A stretch of 64,000 nucleotides of DNA, taken from positions 62,001 through 126,000 of the forward strand of contig NZ_FOUG01000001.1 in NCBI RefSeq assembly GCF_900114785.1. Reading direction: 5' to 3'. Shown in pieces: positions 6,973 to 14,288 of the stretch. Within the stretch, counting starts at the first letter, position 1. Each line of letters begins with the position of its first letter. The translations under genes were made by a program, and so were the position numbers. The notes under the pieces were generated by a model. That model was not told the DNA's origin, ran no database searches, and saw only the letters and a list, made by a program, of their open reading frames with translations. The stretch is from Variovorax sp. OV329 (GTDB taxonomy: Bacteria > Pseudomonadota > Gammaproteobacteria > Burkholderiales > Burkholderiaceae_C).

Positions 6973-8166
6973 TTAGCGGGCCTTCAGCTCTTCTGCGTCT
7001 CTGACCTCATTTTCGATCATGGCTTGCCTAACCATGACTCTTTCCTCATACACATCTCGCTTTTTTAGATCGATTTTTAGAAATTCAGCGAGATCCTTGA
7101 TTGCGTCACCAAATCCTTTTGCCAATTTTTCATCAAGCTGATCGCCTTCTAATAGTTTTGCGGTTCGCAACTCCTTGTCAATCCTTTCGCCAAAATAGCT
7201 ATTAAAGAAATGAGGCGACGTAGGATAGGCGCGGTCGATAACAGGTTGAATCACTTCGTTCGGGACGGCGCTCTCTTGAAGTCTTGCGATCGTTGCCTCA
7301 CGCTCCAATCGGTCCTCAACTGCGCGGGCAAGCCGAGTAAATTCATCCGCGCCCTTGTCCATGTAGACATCCATCAAATATCGTGAAACTTTGCCAAGTT
7401 CACTGTGGCGCCGATATTCTCTTATACGCGCCTGGCGCTCTGCCTTGTGACGTTTCTCCTTTAACGAATCAACTGCCGAAGAGACTCCGAGGGACGAGAC
7501 AATTAAAAGGATGAGAATCGCGAAGGTCAAAATGAAGTAGACGACCCCTCTTACAAGATGAACCCAAAACGAGTCTCCTCGAATCGCTTGACGCCAAACC
7601 GAAAGTCCGTCTTCCGGTGAGTTTGGACCGACTAAAAGTATGCTCTTTATCCCTGCAATTTTGCCGGCGACTCGTACTTCTGGTTTCACGGCCTCCGGAC
7701 CTAGCAAGAGCAAGGTGATTTCGGCGGAATCTCCCGGTTCAAAAATAACGGGCGAGAACTTGATGGAGTTCTTTCCGGCTTCAATCAGCAAATTCTTTTC
7801 CAGATAAGCGTTTGACGTCACTAGCGTTGGATGGTCCACTACCTGTGCATTAAGGACATCTAGGCCCCACGGCGCTTTTTCATCGTAGTCACCTTTTTTC
7901 AGCTCCGCGTTGCCGGTATTGCTGATCGTCGCCTTGAAAACCCATAGGGCTTTCTTGGCTGAGCGCAAGTCTTCACCAGAATAAGATACTGATAATCCGC
8001 CGACTGGTTGATGAATGTCGAATACCGGAGACAGCGCGTCAATTTTTACAGTAAGTTCCGGCTTCCTTTCGTAAAAAAATCCTTGATAGACGGCGAGTGC
8101 AATACTGAAGATTGCAACGGCCGCCATTACGCCGGGAGACTTGACCCATATCCAAATGCGCTGCAT
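6973..8166 (-). CDS. Low-GC two-TM membrane protein of unknown function (cargo)
   Basis: 397 residues. The start at 8166 follows GAGGA; an in-frame ATG at 8193 lacks one. A TM helix (GVMAAVAIFSIALAVYQGFF, about residues 12-31) is followed by a 190-residue extracytoplasmic beta-rich domain, a second TM (YFILTFAILILLIVSSLGV, near 235) and a 150-residue charged cytoplasmic helical tail with coiled-coil tendency. Codon use is markedly more A/T-rich than the flanking genes, pointing to separate acquisition. It sits between the putative origin and the capsid half, where satellites commonly carry cargo. An anti-phage or membrane-effector role is a guess from location; no domain is recognised. Confidence 0.72.
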   Translation of the reverse strand: MQRIWIWVKSPGVMAAVAIFSIALAVYQGFFYERKPELTVKIDALSPVFDIHQPVGGLSVSYSGEDLRSAKKALWVFKATISNTGNAELKKGDYDEKAPWGLDVLNAQVVDHPTLVTSNAYLEKNLLIEAGKNSIKFSPVIFEPGDSAEITLLLLGPEAVKPEVRVAGKIAGIKSILLVGPNSPEDGLSVWRQAIRGDSFWVHLVRGVVYFILTFAILILLIVSSLGVSSAVDSLKEKRHKAERQARIREYRRHSELGKVSRYLMDVYMDKGADEFTRLARAVEDRLEREATIARLQESAVPNEVIQPVIDRAYPTSPHFFNSYFGERIDKELRTAKLLEGDQLDEKLAKGFGDAIKDLAEFLKIDLKKRDVYEERVMVRQAMIENEVRDAEELKAR

Positions 8167-8242
8167 GAAATCCTCGTATTTTTCGGAGTGCATCAAAGTG
8201 CAACACGCGAAGCTTACCGCCTCGCGGCTGACGTCTTGACCC

Positions 8243-8427
8243 GGGGTGTCCCGGTGACCCACCGGTTTCCCGGTGGTTTCCCACCTAACCGGAGAAAGGG
8301 AGGGGAGACACCCGGGATACCCGTTGTCCCGGTGTCCCACTCCTTTAAGGGCGGGACACCGAAAGTGGGACACCGAAAGCGCCTCTTTTTTTAGCATCGG
8401 CCGCCTGCGGTGTTCCATCGGTGTCCC
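8243..8427. repeat. Iteron cluster, putative replication origin of the satellite
   Basis: The octamer GGTGTCCC or its complement occurs at 8245-8252, 8331-8338, 8353-8360, 8367-8374 and 8420-8427, with near copies at 8323-8330 and 8409-8416. Two units form a tandem 14-bp repeat (GGGACACCGAAAG at 8353 and 8367). A further GC-rich dyad region lies around 8251-8290. The cluster abuts, and slightly overlaps, the end of the RepA-like helicase gene. Iterons beside a replication gene are the usual form of RepA- or alpha-type origins, so this is the best origin candidate. Confidence 0.65.
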
Positions 8428-8428
8428 G

Positions 8429-9811
8429 CTAGCGCTTGGCTTTGGTCTTGGGTGGCACCGGCTCCCCCCAGGTGTCGCGCGGTGCGGTGGTGCCGATGGG
8501 GTGGAGATAGTTTTGGTCCGCCGGATTGGCTCCGCGCCAATCAGGACGGCGCCAGTAGGCAACGCGGCCCTCCGCAATGAGCATGGCCACGGCGGCGGCC
8601 AGTTCATTGCGGCCGATGCCCGCCTCGGAGGCCACGGGCTTGAGCATGTTTTGGCTGTAGCGGCGCCCTTGCGCAAGTTCGGAGTTGATGAGGTTCCACA
8701 CCTGATTGGCCACGCCCTCCATGGACGGGCCGCTCAACTTGCTGGAGGTGGTGACGGTGCTCAAGGTCTGCGCGGTGTGGGCCACCACATCGGAGCATGC
8801 GATGGTGATGCGCTTGGTGTTGCCCAGGACATCCGTGCTCTCCACCGAAAACGTGCGGCGCGTGAATTGGAGTTCCTTGATGTGGGTCTCGAATCGGCGC
8901 TTTCCGAGCAACAGGTATCGCGCGCCGGTCTCGCGGTCCTCGGTGTCAAACACGAAGGCCAAAGCCTGTTGCACATCACCAAGTTGACTGCTGGCACCCC
9001 TGGGGGTGAGTTGGAAGGGGTCGAAGTTCTTGCGGTTCAACTCGACCTTGGGAAGGTGCGCCAGGATCAGCACCGGCAGGCCCTCCATGCCGGTGCGCAC
9101 GGCACTCAGGATGCGCGAGTTCTCGGCGTTGGCGTTTTCATCGTCCATGCGAAAGAGGGCGCTCTTGGTGTCGATGACCACCACCGGCTTGGCCGGATAG
9201 ACCAGCCCATCAATCCGCTTGTTGGAGGTGGTGGTGAACTTGTCGGCCCACACCCGCGCCACTTGGATGACCTCCTCCACCGGCATGGCCACGGCACTCA
9301 CCACATGGAACCATTCATTGATGATGGCCTCGGAGAGGGCCACGCCATCGTTGGCCAGCGCGAGGCGCACCGCATGGAGCACCCGGTGAACTTGGGCCGG
9401 GTCCTCGCACACATAGACGATGTGGCGGCGCAGGAGCGGGCGCATGGGATCGTCCGCCCGGCAGAACCATGCGGCATAGCGCATGAGGCTCACGATGCCC
9501 TCGGTTTTGCCCACGCCCGCAAGACCCGCCAGCATGGCTAAGCCGCTGGCCAACACATCGTCCACCACAAACTCGATGGGCGTGATGGTCGGCGTGTGGG
9601 GGATGTAGTTGTCCAGCGGATGCGGACCATCACCCCAGGGAGGGCGGGGCGCTTGGTTGGGATACACCACCGCGCGCTCGGCCGTGGACCCCGAGAACCC
9701 GGCCGCCACTTCATCCTCGGTGGGGTGGCCGTTGACGTGTGGCGCTTGCTCCACCTCCGGAGCCTCGCGTAACGCGCGGTCCACCCCAAGCCGGTTGCGA
9801 GGCGTGCTCAT
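8429..9811 (-). CDS. RepA-like AAA ATPase / replicative helicase
   Basis: 460 residues, RecA-fold ATPase of the AAA_25/RepA type that forms hexameric helicases in plasmids and satellites. Walker A is GLAGVGKTE, about residue 95; Walker B is VVVIDTKSALF, near 210; then an ILAHLPK sensor stretch. The C-terminal 80 residues look like a winged helix (EAGIGRNELAAAVAMLIAEG). Its ATG overlaps the stop of the Toprim gene as ATGA at 9808-9811, so helicase synthesis is coupled to primase synthesis. The iteron cluster lies directly downstream. It most likely drives satellite DNA replication. Confidence 0.85.
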   Translation of the reverse strand: MSTPRNRLGVDRALREAPEVEQAPHVNGHPTEDEVAAGFSGSTAERAVVYPNQAPRPPWGDGPHPLDNYIPHTPTITPIEFVVDDVLASGLAMLAGLAGVGKTEGIVSLMRYAAWFCRADDPMRPLLRRHIVYVCEDPAQVHRVLHAVRLALANDGVALSEAIINEWFHVVSAVAMPVEEVIQVARVWADKFTTTSNKRIDGLVYPAKPVVVIDTKSALFRMDDENANAENSRILSAVRTGMEGLPVLILAHLPKVELNRKNFDPFQLTPRGASSQLGDVQQALAFVFDTEDRETGARYLLLGKRRFETHIKELQFTRRTFSVESTDVLGNTKRITIACSDVVAHTAQTLSTVTTSSKLSGPSMEGVANQVWNLINSELAQGRRYSQNMLKPVASEAGIGRNELAAAVAMLIAEGRVAYWRRPDWRGANPADQNYLHPIGTTAPRDTWGEPVPPKTKAKR

Positions 9812-10662
9812 GCGCGTGCCTCCGTGGCGTTGAGCAGGCTCAACAAGTCATTGAAGTCGGTGTCCTCGGCCTCGCGGTTCAAGCCGGTGAAGTCCGGCAC
9901 CAGCACGCGGCCTCCCACCGCGCGCGCGGCGGCCTCAGCTTGTGTGCGTCCTGGGTTGTCCTTGGACTTCCAATCATCGTCGGCGGCCAGCACCAACACG
10001 GCCTTGGGGTATCGCTTGCGCAGGGCAACCGCCACAGGCAACAAGTTGGTGGCGGAGAACGCCACGGCCACGGGCAAGCCGGAGTCCTCATGGAGCGACA
10101 GTCCGGTGGCGAGGCCCTCGCACACCACCAGCGCATCGGCCGGTTCACCGAGGAGATGAAAGCCACCGGCAACGCGGCCTCCTCGCAGGAACTTTTTTTC
10201 ACCCGAGGGCGCGATGAGTTGCAGGGACTGCATGTGGCCGTGGATGTCCACCACCGGCACCAAGAGGTTGCCATGGCGGTCCACGCGCAGGCCAGCAGGC
10301 GCCACCGCCTTGGCCACCAAGTAGGGGTGGTCCAGGGGCGCGGGCCGGGCCGCGGTCCAGATGGCCGCAGCCTTGCGTGCGGCCTCCTCGGCAGCGGCCT
10401 CGCTTTCAAGTTGCCAGGCCTCCAGGCGCTCCCGTAGTGCCTGGTTCAAAACCGCGCGGGCCAGGCCATTCAAGAGGCGGTCGCGCAATGCCAACGCCTC
10501 ACCGATGGCCGCGCGTTCAAACCCCTTGAATTCCGCAACATCCGGATGTCCATCGGCTTCGGCACGGTCGGTGGCGCGGCGGGCGGTCTCGGCCACGTCC
10601 AGCGCCTGCGCCTCATCGGCCCTCAAGCCCATCAAGTCCAACATGGTGGTGGCCAGGATCAT
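9808..10662 (-). CDS. Toprim-domain primase without zinc finger
   Basis: 284 residues. The Toprim catalytic pattern is clear: Glu in VVCEGLATGLSL and the acidic cluster in LVLAADDDWK, followed by AEAAARAVGG. The ending DTDFNDL is common in P4-alpha-like and DUF7146 primases. The N-terminal CHC2 zinc-binding domain of full DnaG or P4 alpha is missing; residues 1-110 are helical instead. It is coupled to a 57-aa ORF upstream and to the helicase downstream by ATGA overlaps, forming a replication module in which primase and helicase are separate polypeptides. Confidence 0.83.
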   Translation of the reverse strand: MILATTMLDLMGLRADEAQALDVAETARRATDRAEADGHPDVAEFKGFERAAIGEALALRDRLLNGLARAVLNQALRERLEAWQLESEAAAEEAARKAAAIWTAARPAPLDHPYLVAKAVAPAGLRVDRHGNLLVPVVDIHGHMQSLQLIAPSGEKKFLRGGRVAGGFHLLGEPADALVVCEGLATGLSLHEDSGLPVAVAFSATNLLPVAVALRKRYPKAVLVLAADDDWKSKDNPGRTQAEAAARAVGGRVLVPDFTGLNREAEDTDFNDLLSLLNATEARA

Positions 10663-10832
10663 GGCGAAGCCCTCCGCGCGGTCTCAGGCGCCAGCGGCGA
10701 GCACCACGCGGGCCAGGGCGCCCGGGCCCAATCCGGGCGCCAGCGCGCGGGCCAGGGTGAGGCCTCGGTGTAGCGGCTCGCGCCGATTCCGTCGCGGCTC
10801 CGCGCGGGCGTGGTGTTGGTGGTCATCGCCAT
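10659..10832 (-). CDS. 57-aa ORF coupled to the primase gene
   Basis: Starts MAMTTNTTPARSRDG with GGAG 6 nt before the ATG. Its stop codon overlaps the primase start (ATGA, 10659-10662). Trp/Pro/Arg-rich C-terminal half, no family recognised. The good ribosome binding site and the overlap suggest it is translated, if only to couple the primase. Confidence 0.5.
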   Translation of the reverse strand: MAMTTNTTPARSRDGIGASRYTEASPWPARWRPDWARAPWPAWCSPLAPETARRASP

Positions 10833-10966
10833 GTTCATCTCCACGGTGTTGGAGTTCATGGCCGGGTTTGCCGCATCGGCTCGGTGACGCCTACACTGGC
10901 CGCAGCGGGTCCGAATCCACCGCGAGTCAGTGCAGGGCGAGGGCCGGGATGCGAAAGCACCCGGCC

Positions 10967-11233
10967 TTAGCTTTTCTGAATCGCATGTGCGCCGATCATC
11001 CGGTAGTGGGCAAGCATCTCCCCAGCGCGCCAACGCTTGCCGCGTGCGCCGAAGGTCACAGGAGGAGGGTGGATGCCGGCCGCCACCTTGCGGTCACGGG
11101 TGGAGTTGGAATCACCATCCAGCGCTTGCAAGGTGTCCGAGGTGAGTAGGGCATCGGCGCAATACAGCGTCTCGGGCGGCTGAATGCGCGGACCTTTGCG
11201 GACGGTCTTCCGTGGAGCTTTGTGATGCGTCAT
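10967..11233 (-). CDS. AlpA-like DNA-binding regulator / excisionase candidate
   Basis: About 88 residues from the ATG at 11233 (MTHHKAPRK); starts at 11242 and 11263 are possible and none has a clear ribosome binding site. The C-terminal part (LYCADALLTSDTLQAL, then KVAAGIHPPPVTFGARGKRW) follows the AlpA/Xis winged-helix layout in which a basic G/A-x-R-x-x-R/K-W stretch ends the domain. Such proteins activate integrase expression or act as directionality factors in P4-like satellites. It heads the replication block, and the upstream 90 bases hold several GCGCAATGC-like motifs that could be its operators. Confidence 0.6.
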   Translation of the reverse strand: MTHHKAPRKTVRKGPRIQPPETLYCADALLTSDTLQALDGDSNSTRDRKVAAGIHPPPVTFGARGKRWRAGEMLAHYRMIGAHAIQKS

Positions 11234-11327
11234 GCGGTGCATTGCACTGCGATGGCGCCTCATGTACTAGGCGCAATGCGCTCGTTGCTGCAGCAATACA
11301 TGCGTTGATATAGCAGTGCGCCAGTTG

Positions 11328-11771
11328 CTACTTCTTCTTGCTTATGCCCCAACGGTGATGGGTGTCATTCCACTCGCGCACGTACCGCTTGACGGTGATT
11401 GGTGCGCGCGCCACTACCTTACCCACCGCGATGCTCGCGGCCTCGATGCTGGAGACCTTGGAATGGTTGGCATCCAACCATTGTTTAACCTGCTCACGGG
11501 TATCGCGCAGGCCCGCGTTGACGCGTTTCTCATGTATCTCCCTCAGACTGCCTTGCGTCTCAGCCCACTTTCCACTGGCAAAGTCGAGAAGGTTCTCGTA
11601 GAGGTCCATCATTGACTCAAAGTCGCTCGCCAACGCCGTCAGCGCGGCGTCCGGGTCGCCTTTGTTGCGGCGCTTGTAATCGCGCACATACGCATTCACG
11701 CGCTTGACGCGTGCACGCTCAAGGGCCACATCCAGTGGCACGCGCGGTTTTGACTTGCGTGGGGCACTCAT
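11328..11771 (-). CDS. Unknown protein coupled to the integrase gene (147 aa)
   Basis: Begins MSAPRKSKPRVPLDV; the ATG overlaps the integrase stop (ATGA, 11768-11771). Basic, mostly helical. The C-terminal part (IAVGKVVARAPITVKRYVRE) may contain a helix-turn-helix-like turn. It is probably made together with integrase and could be a DNA-binding accessory to recombination. No family recognised. Confidence 0.62.
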   Translation of the reverse strand: MSAPRKSKPRVPLDVALERARVKRVNAYVRDYKRRNKGDPDAALTALASDFESMMDLYENLLDFASGKWAETQGSLREIHEKRVNAGLRDTREQVKQWLDANHSKVSSIEAASIAVGKVVARAPITVKRYVREWNDTHHRWGISKKK

Positions 11772-13072
11772 GCGGCTGCCTTGCGCGACATGCGCACCAC
11801 CTTGGCCTTGTCAGCCTTGGGCTCATTGGTGAGCCCCTCAAGGTACGCCCCCCAGGTCGCCATGGCCTCGCGGCGTTGTTTCCTCCATTGGGTTCTGTCG
11901 TAGGCTGAGCCCAATGGGCCCGTCTTGCCGTGGCCGAGTAACTCCTCCAGCACGGCCTCGGGGATGTCGTGGTGCTCGGCCAGGACGGTGCGGGCCATCG
12001 CTCGGAAGCCATGGCCGGTCATCTCTTCTTTGCTGTACCCCAGGCGCCTGAGCGCGGAATTGACGGTGCCATCGCTCATGGGCCTCTCACCCGTGCGCTC
12101 GCTCGGGAAAACATACTTTCCGTGGCCGCTCAGGCTCTGGAGGCGCTTGAGGCATTCGATGGCTTGAGCCGAGAGGGGGACGATGTGGTCCGCGCCTTGT
12201 ACCTTGGCGCGCAGGGTGCGCTTCATTTCAGCGGAAGGGATGACCAGTTGCTGCGCGCCGAAGTCGATCCACTCCCATTGCAAGCCGCGCAGGTTTCCGG
12301 GGCGTTGAAAGAGCAGGGCGGCAAGCCACAACGCCTCTTTGGTGAGGACGCGGCCGTGGTAGCCGTGGATGGCGCGCACCAGATCGGGCAGGCGCTCCAC
12401 ATCGGTGATGGCCGCATAGCCCCGTTGAATGGGCGCTTTCATGGCACGGCGCAGGGACGTGGCCGGATTGGCCGTGGCTCGCTCGGTTCGCACCGCGTAA
12501 TCGAAGACTTGGCCCGCGTACTGGCGCAGGGATGTGGCGGTCTCCAACTTGCCGGTGTGTTCCACCGCTTGGAGAGGTACGTGTAGCACCTTGGCCGTGA
12601 TGGCCGTGATGGGCAGGCGGCCGAGGCGTGGAAAAATGTGGCGCACCTGCATGGCCAACCACTTCTTCTTGTGGGCCGCCTGCCAGTTGAGCGGGTTGAG
12701 TTCGTGCATCTCGCGGGCGATGCCCTCGTACGTGGTGGCGCTGGCCGTCTCTGCACGCACCCGCTCCAGTTGCCGCTTCTGCACCGGGTCATGGCCATCA
12801 CGCACAAGTTCCTTGGCCTCCTCGCGGCGCTTGCGGGCCTCGGCCAAGCCCATGCCCGGATACGTGCCCAACGTGATGCGCCGCTCAGTACCGGCAACCC
12901 GGTATTTGAGGTTCCATGTCTTGCGCCCGTTGGGACTTGCTTCGAGGTAGAGGCCGCCACCATCGAAAAGCTTCTTGGCCACGGGGTGGCCGTGCTCCGC
13001 GTGGAGGGCATACGTGGCCGCTTTGACTTCCTTGTCAGTCAGCGGGCGAACAATCTTAGGCATCGTGTGCAT
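11768..13072 (-). CDS. int: P4-type tyrosine recombinase (integrase)
   Basis: 434 residues. The N-terminal DUF4102 arm-binding domain is plain (KKLFDGGGLYLEASPNGRK, ITLGTYPGMGLAEARKRREE). The catalytic domain shows the first Arg in QRPGNLRGLQW, HGFRAMART (H-x-x-R), LLGHG and the Tyr nucleophile in AYDRTQW. It catalyses integration at the tRNA-Gly 3' end, which lies 200 bp away. An ATG at 13063 is an alternative start. The gene reads inward from attR and is cotranscribed with the 147-aa ORF. An intact catalytic set suggests the element is still mobile. Confidence 0.92.
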   Translation of the reverse strand: MHTMPKIVRPLTDKEVKAATYALHAEHGHPVAKKLFDGGGLYLEASPNGRKTWNLKYRVAGTERRITLGTYPGMGLAEARKRREEAKELVRDGHDPVQKRQLERVRAETASATTYEGIAREMHELNPLNWQAAHKKKWLAMQVRHIFPRLGRLPITAITAKVLHVPLQAVEHTGKLETATSLRQYAGQVFDYAVRTERATANPATSLRRAMKAPIQRGYAAITDVERLPDLVRAIHGYHGRVLTKEALWLAALLFQRPGNLRGLQWEWIDFGAQQLVIPSAEMKRTLRAKVQGADHIVPLSAQAIECLKRLQSLSGHGKYVFPSERTGERPMSDGTVNSALRRLGYSKEEMTGHGFRAMARTVLAEHHDIPEAVLEELLGHGKTGPLGSAYDRTQWRKQRREAMATWGAYLEGLTNEPKADKAKVVRMSRKAAA

Positions 13073-13138
13073 CCATATCAGGTGGTGCGTGGGTCGTTTG
13101 GGGAGGGTGTTGCCCCCAAAACCCCAAAACGAGGGGCG

Positions 13139-13168
13139 TTGCCCCCATCATTGCCCCCACGCACGTTG
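13139..13168. promoter_or_regulatory. Probable integrase arm-type binding site, right
   Basis: 30 bp with two TGCCCCCA units, 25/30 identical to 2194-2223 in the same orientation. A further TTGCCCCCA unit lies at 13110-13118. All are between the integrase start and attR, so binding would also place integrase over its own promoter. Confidence 0.6.
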
Positions 13169-13221
13169 AAAAGCCGTGCAGCCTCTTGCTGCCTTGTGCT
13201 ACCTGAAATTATGCAGTTCCC

Positions 13222-13250
13222 CAATGAAAAAGGCCCCGAATGGGGCCTCT
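13222..13250 (-). terminator. Rho-independent terminator serving tRNA-Gly
   Basis: On the minus strand: AGGCCCC, ATTC loop, GGGGCCT, then TTTTT. It lies inside the element, 24 bases past the tRNA 3' end. It nearly duplicates the displaced chromosomal terminator at 2081-2107 (same stem, different loop). A second dyad, CTTCAAG-TCT-CTTGAAG, sits at 13249-13265. Confidence 0.75.
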
Positions 13251-13273
13251 TCAAGTCTCTTGAAGTGTGAATT

Positions 13274-13293
13274 TGGAGCGGGCGAAGGGAATC
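13274..13293. repeat. attR core within tRNA-Gly
   Basis: Same 20 bases as 2118-2137, here forming the 3' end of the functional tRNA gene. The integrated element therefore leaves the tRNA intact. Confidence 0.92.
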
Positions 13294-13347
13294 GAACCCT
13301 CGTATGAAGCTTGGGAAGCTGCCGTTCTGCCATTGAACTACGCCCGC
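13274..13347 (-). tRNA. tRNA-Gly (anticodon CCC)
   Basis: 74 nt with encoded CCA. Acceptor GCGGGCG pairs with CGCCCGC. The D arm (GTTCAATGGCAGAAC), T arm (GAGGGTTCGATTCCCTT) and a seven-base anticodon loop TTCCCAA giving CCC are all visible. It closely resembles E. coli glyU. One mismatch is expected in the anticodon stem. It is the integration target of the satellite. Confidence 0.95.
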
Positions 13348-13613
13348 GTCGAAGGCGGATTCTAGCGGCAACCCCGACCGGGCAAGTCGACCGCGCCGCG
13401 ACCGACCCGCGCCCGCCGGCGTGAATCCATCTCCCCAGTTTGGTGGAGCCGTCTCGCGTCCTCCTGTGCGCAAACGCACATCGCCACAACGCCGCTTCAA
13501 CCACCATCGGAACCGTCCGCAGCGATCGCGATGCGACTCGCGGCGTGGATGCGCAAGCCCAGGCCGACCGGACAAGGCGGATGGACTTTTTCCCTAGGTA
13601 TCTGGAGATGACG

Positions 13614-14042
13614 ATGACGATGACAACGAAGCATTCCCGTACTGCGGCCTGGCGGCTGCCCGCCGCGGCCCTTGCGATGGTCGCGTTGGCCGCAGGCCCC
13701 ATCCTGGCCCATGGCCAGGTCGCCGCCATGCCTGACAAGACGCAGAGCGCGCCACTGACCTTGCTGCTCAGCGGGCCAAAGGGCGAGCACTCGTCGCTGG
13801 TCTATGCCGCCGAGAGCGGCTGGCGCATGCAACCGGGCTGGAACGTCAAGGCGGCGGACACGGCCAGCGGGTTGCGGCTCACGCCGGTGGCATTGCCCCT
13901 GGCACCCGCGCCTCCCGCCGAAACGCCCACGCTGGCCCGCCCGTTGACGGTATTCCTCGACGGGCCGACCGGCTTCACTTTCGTCTACGTGGCCGACGAA
14001 GGCTGGAAGTTCGTCGGGCAGCTCGCCACCCCGGCTCATTGA
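13614..14042 (+). CDS. Exported protein with an internal duplication
   Basis: 142 residues from ATG 13614, chosen because GGAG lies 6 nt upstream; ATGs at 13608 and 13620 are alternatives in a repeated MT stretch. A signal peptide ends near AHGQVAA. Two similar units follow, LTLLLSGPKGEHSSLVYAAE and LTVFLDGPTGFTFVYVADEG, each with a GPxG turn and a VYxAxxGW ending, separated by a Pro-rich linker. Likely periplasmic. No family recognised. Confidence 0.72.
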   Translation: MTMTTKHSRTAAWRLPAAALAMVALAAGPILAHGQVAAMPDKTQSAPLTLLLSGPKGEHSSLVYAAESGWRMQPGWNVKAADTASGLRLTPVALPLAPAPPAETPTLARPLTVFLDGPTGFTFVYVADEGWKFVGQLATPAH

Positions 14043-14288
14043 GTACCGTGCGCTGGCGCATCTCGTTCGGCAGCCTGCTGGCCGCGGCAGCCGATGTACA
14101 GGGCTAGGCGACAGCATCATTTCCAGACGCTTGTTGCAGATGCTTGGGCTATGCCAAGCGGCCAGCCGTGAGGGGGCCTGCGCCAGCCATTGGCATATGC
14201 CATCAACATCTCACATTTGCTGACACGTACTGCTAAAGTGTTCATTGCTTCCGAGGCCTGAACTCCTCTACATCGAACACCGCCTGGC

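Larger units (their letters stand above)
2118..13293. mobile_element. Integrated phage-satellite-like element in tRNA-Gly(CCC)
   Basis: An 11.2 kb insertion bounded by a 20-bp direct repeat (2118-2137 and 13274-13293) identical to the 3' end of tRNA-Gly. The integrase gene sits next to the intact tRNA, as usual for tRNA-targeting islands. Contents: integrase, AlpA-like regulator, Toprim primase, RepA-like ATPase, an iteron cluster, a low-GC membrane protein, small unknown genes, a lone HK97-type major capsid protein with coupled small genes, a sigma region 4-like protein and a GNAT protein. No portal, terminase, protease, tail, lysis or conjugation genes are present. Size and content fit a phage satellite better than a prophage remnant or an ICE; that classification is inference. 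Confidence 0.85.

Noticed and set aside
8164..8676. N-terminal extension of the low-GC membrane protein up to 8676
   Set aside because: The extension passes through the iteron region and the helicase gene in another frame, is Arg/Pro/Ser-rich and has no ribosome binding site.
2118..13293. A decayed full prophage
   Set aside because: The remaining genes are full length with good overlaps and an intact integrase, and the size and replication module fit a satellite. No fragments of portal, terminase or tail genes were seen. Kept as an alternative in the findings.
2118..13293. Integrative conjugative element
   Set aside because: No relaxase, coupling protein or type IV secretion genes.
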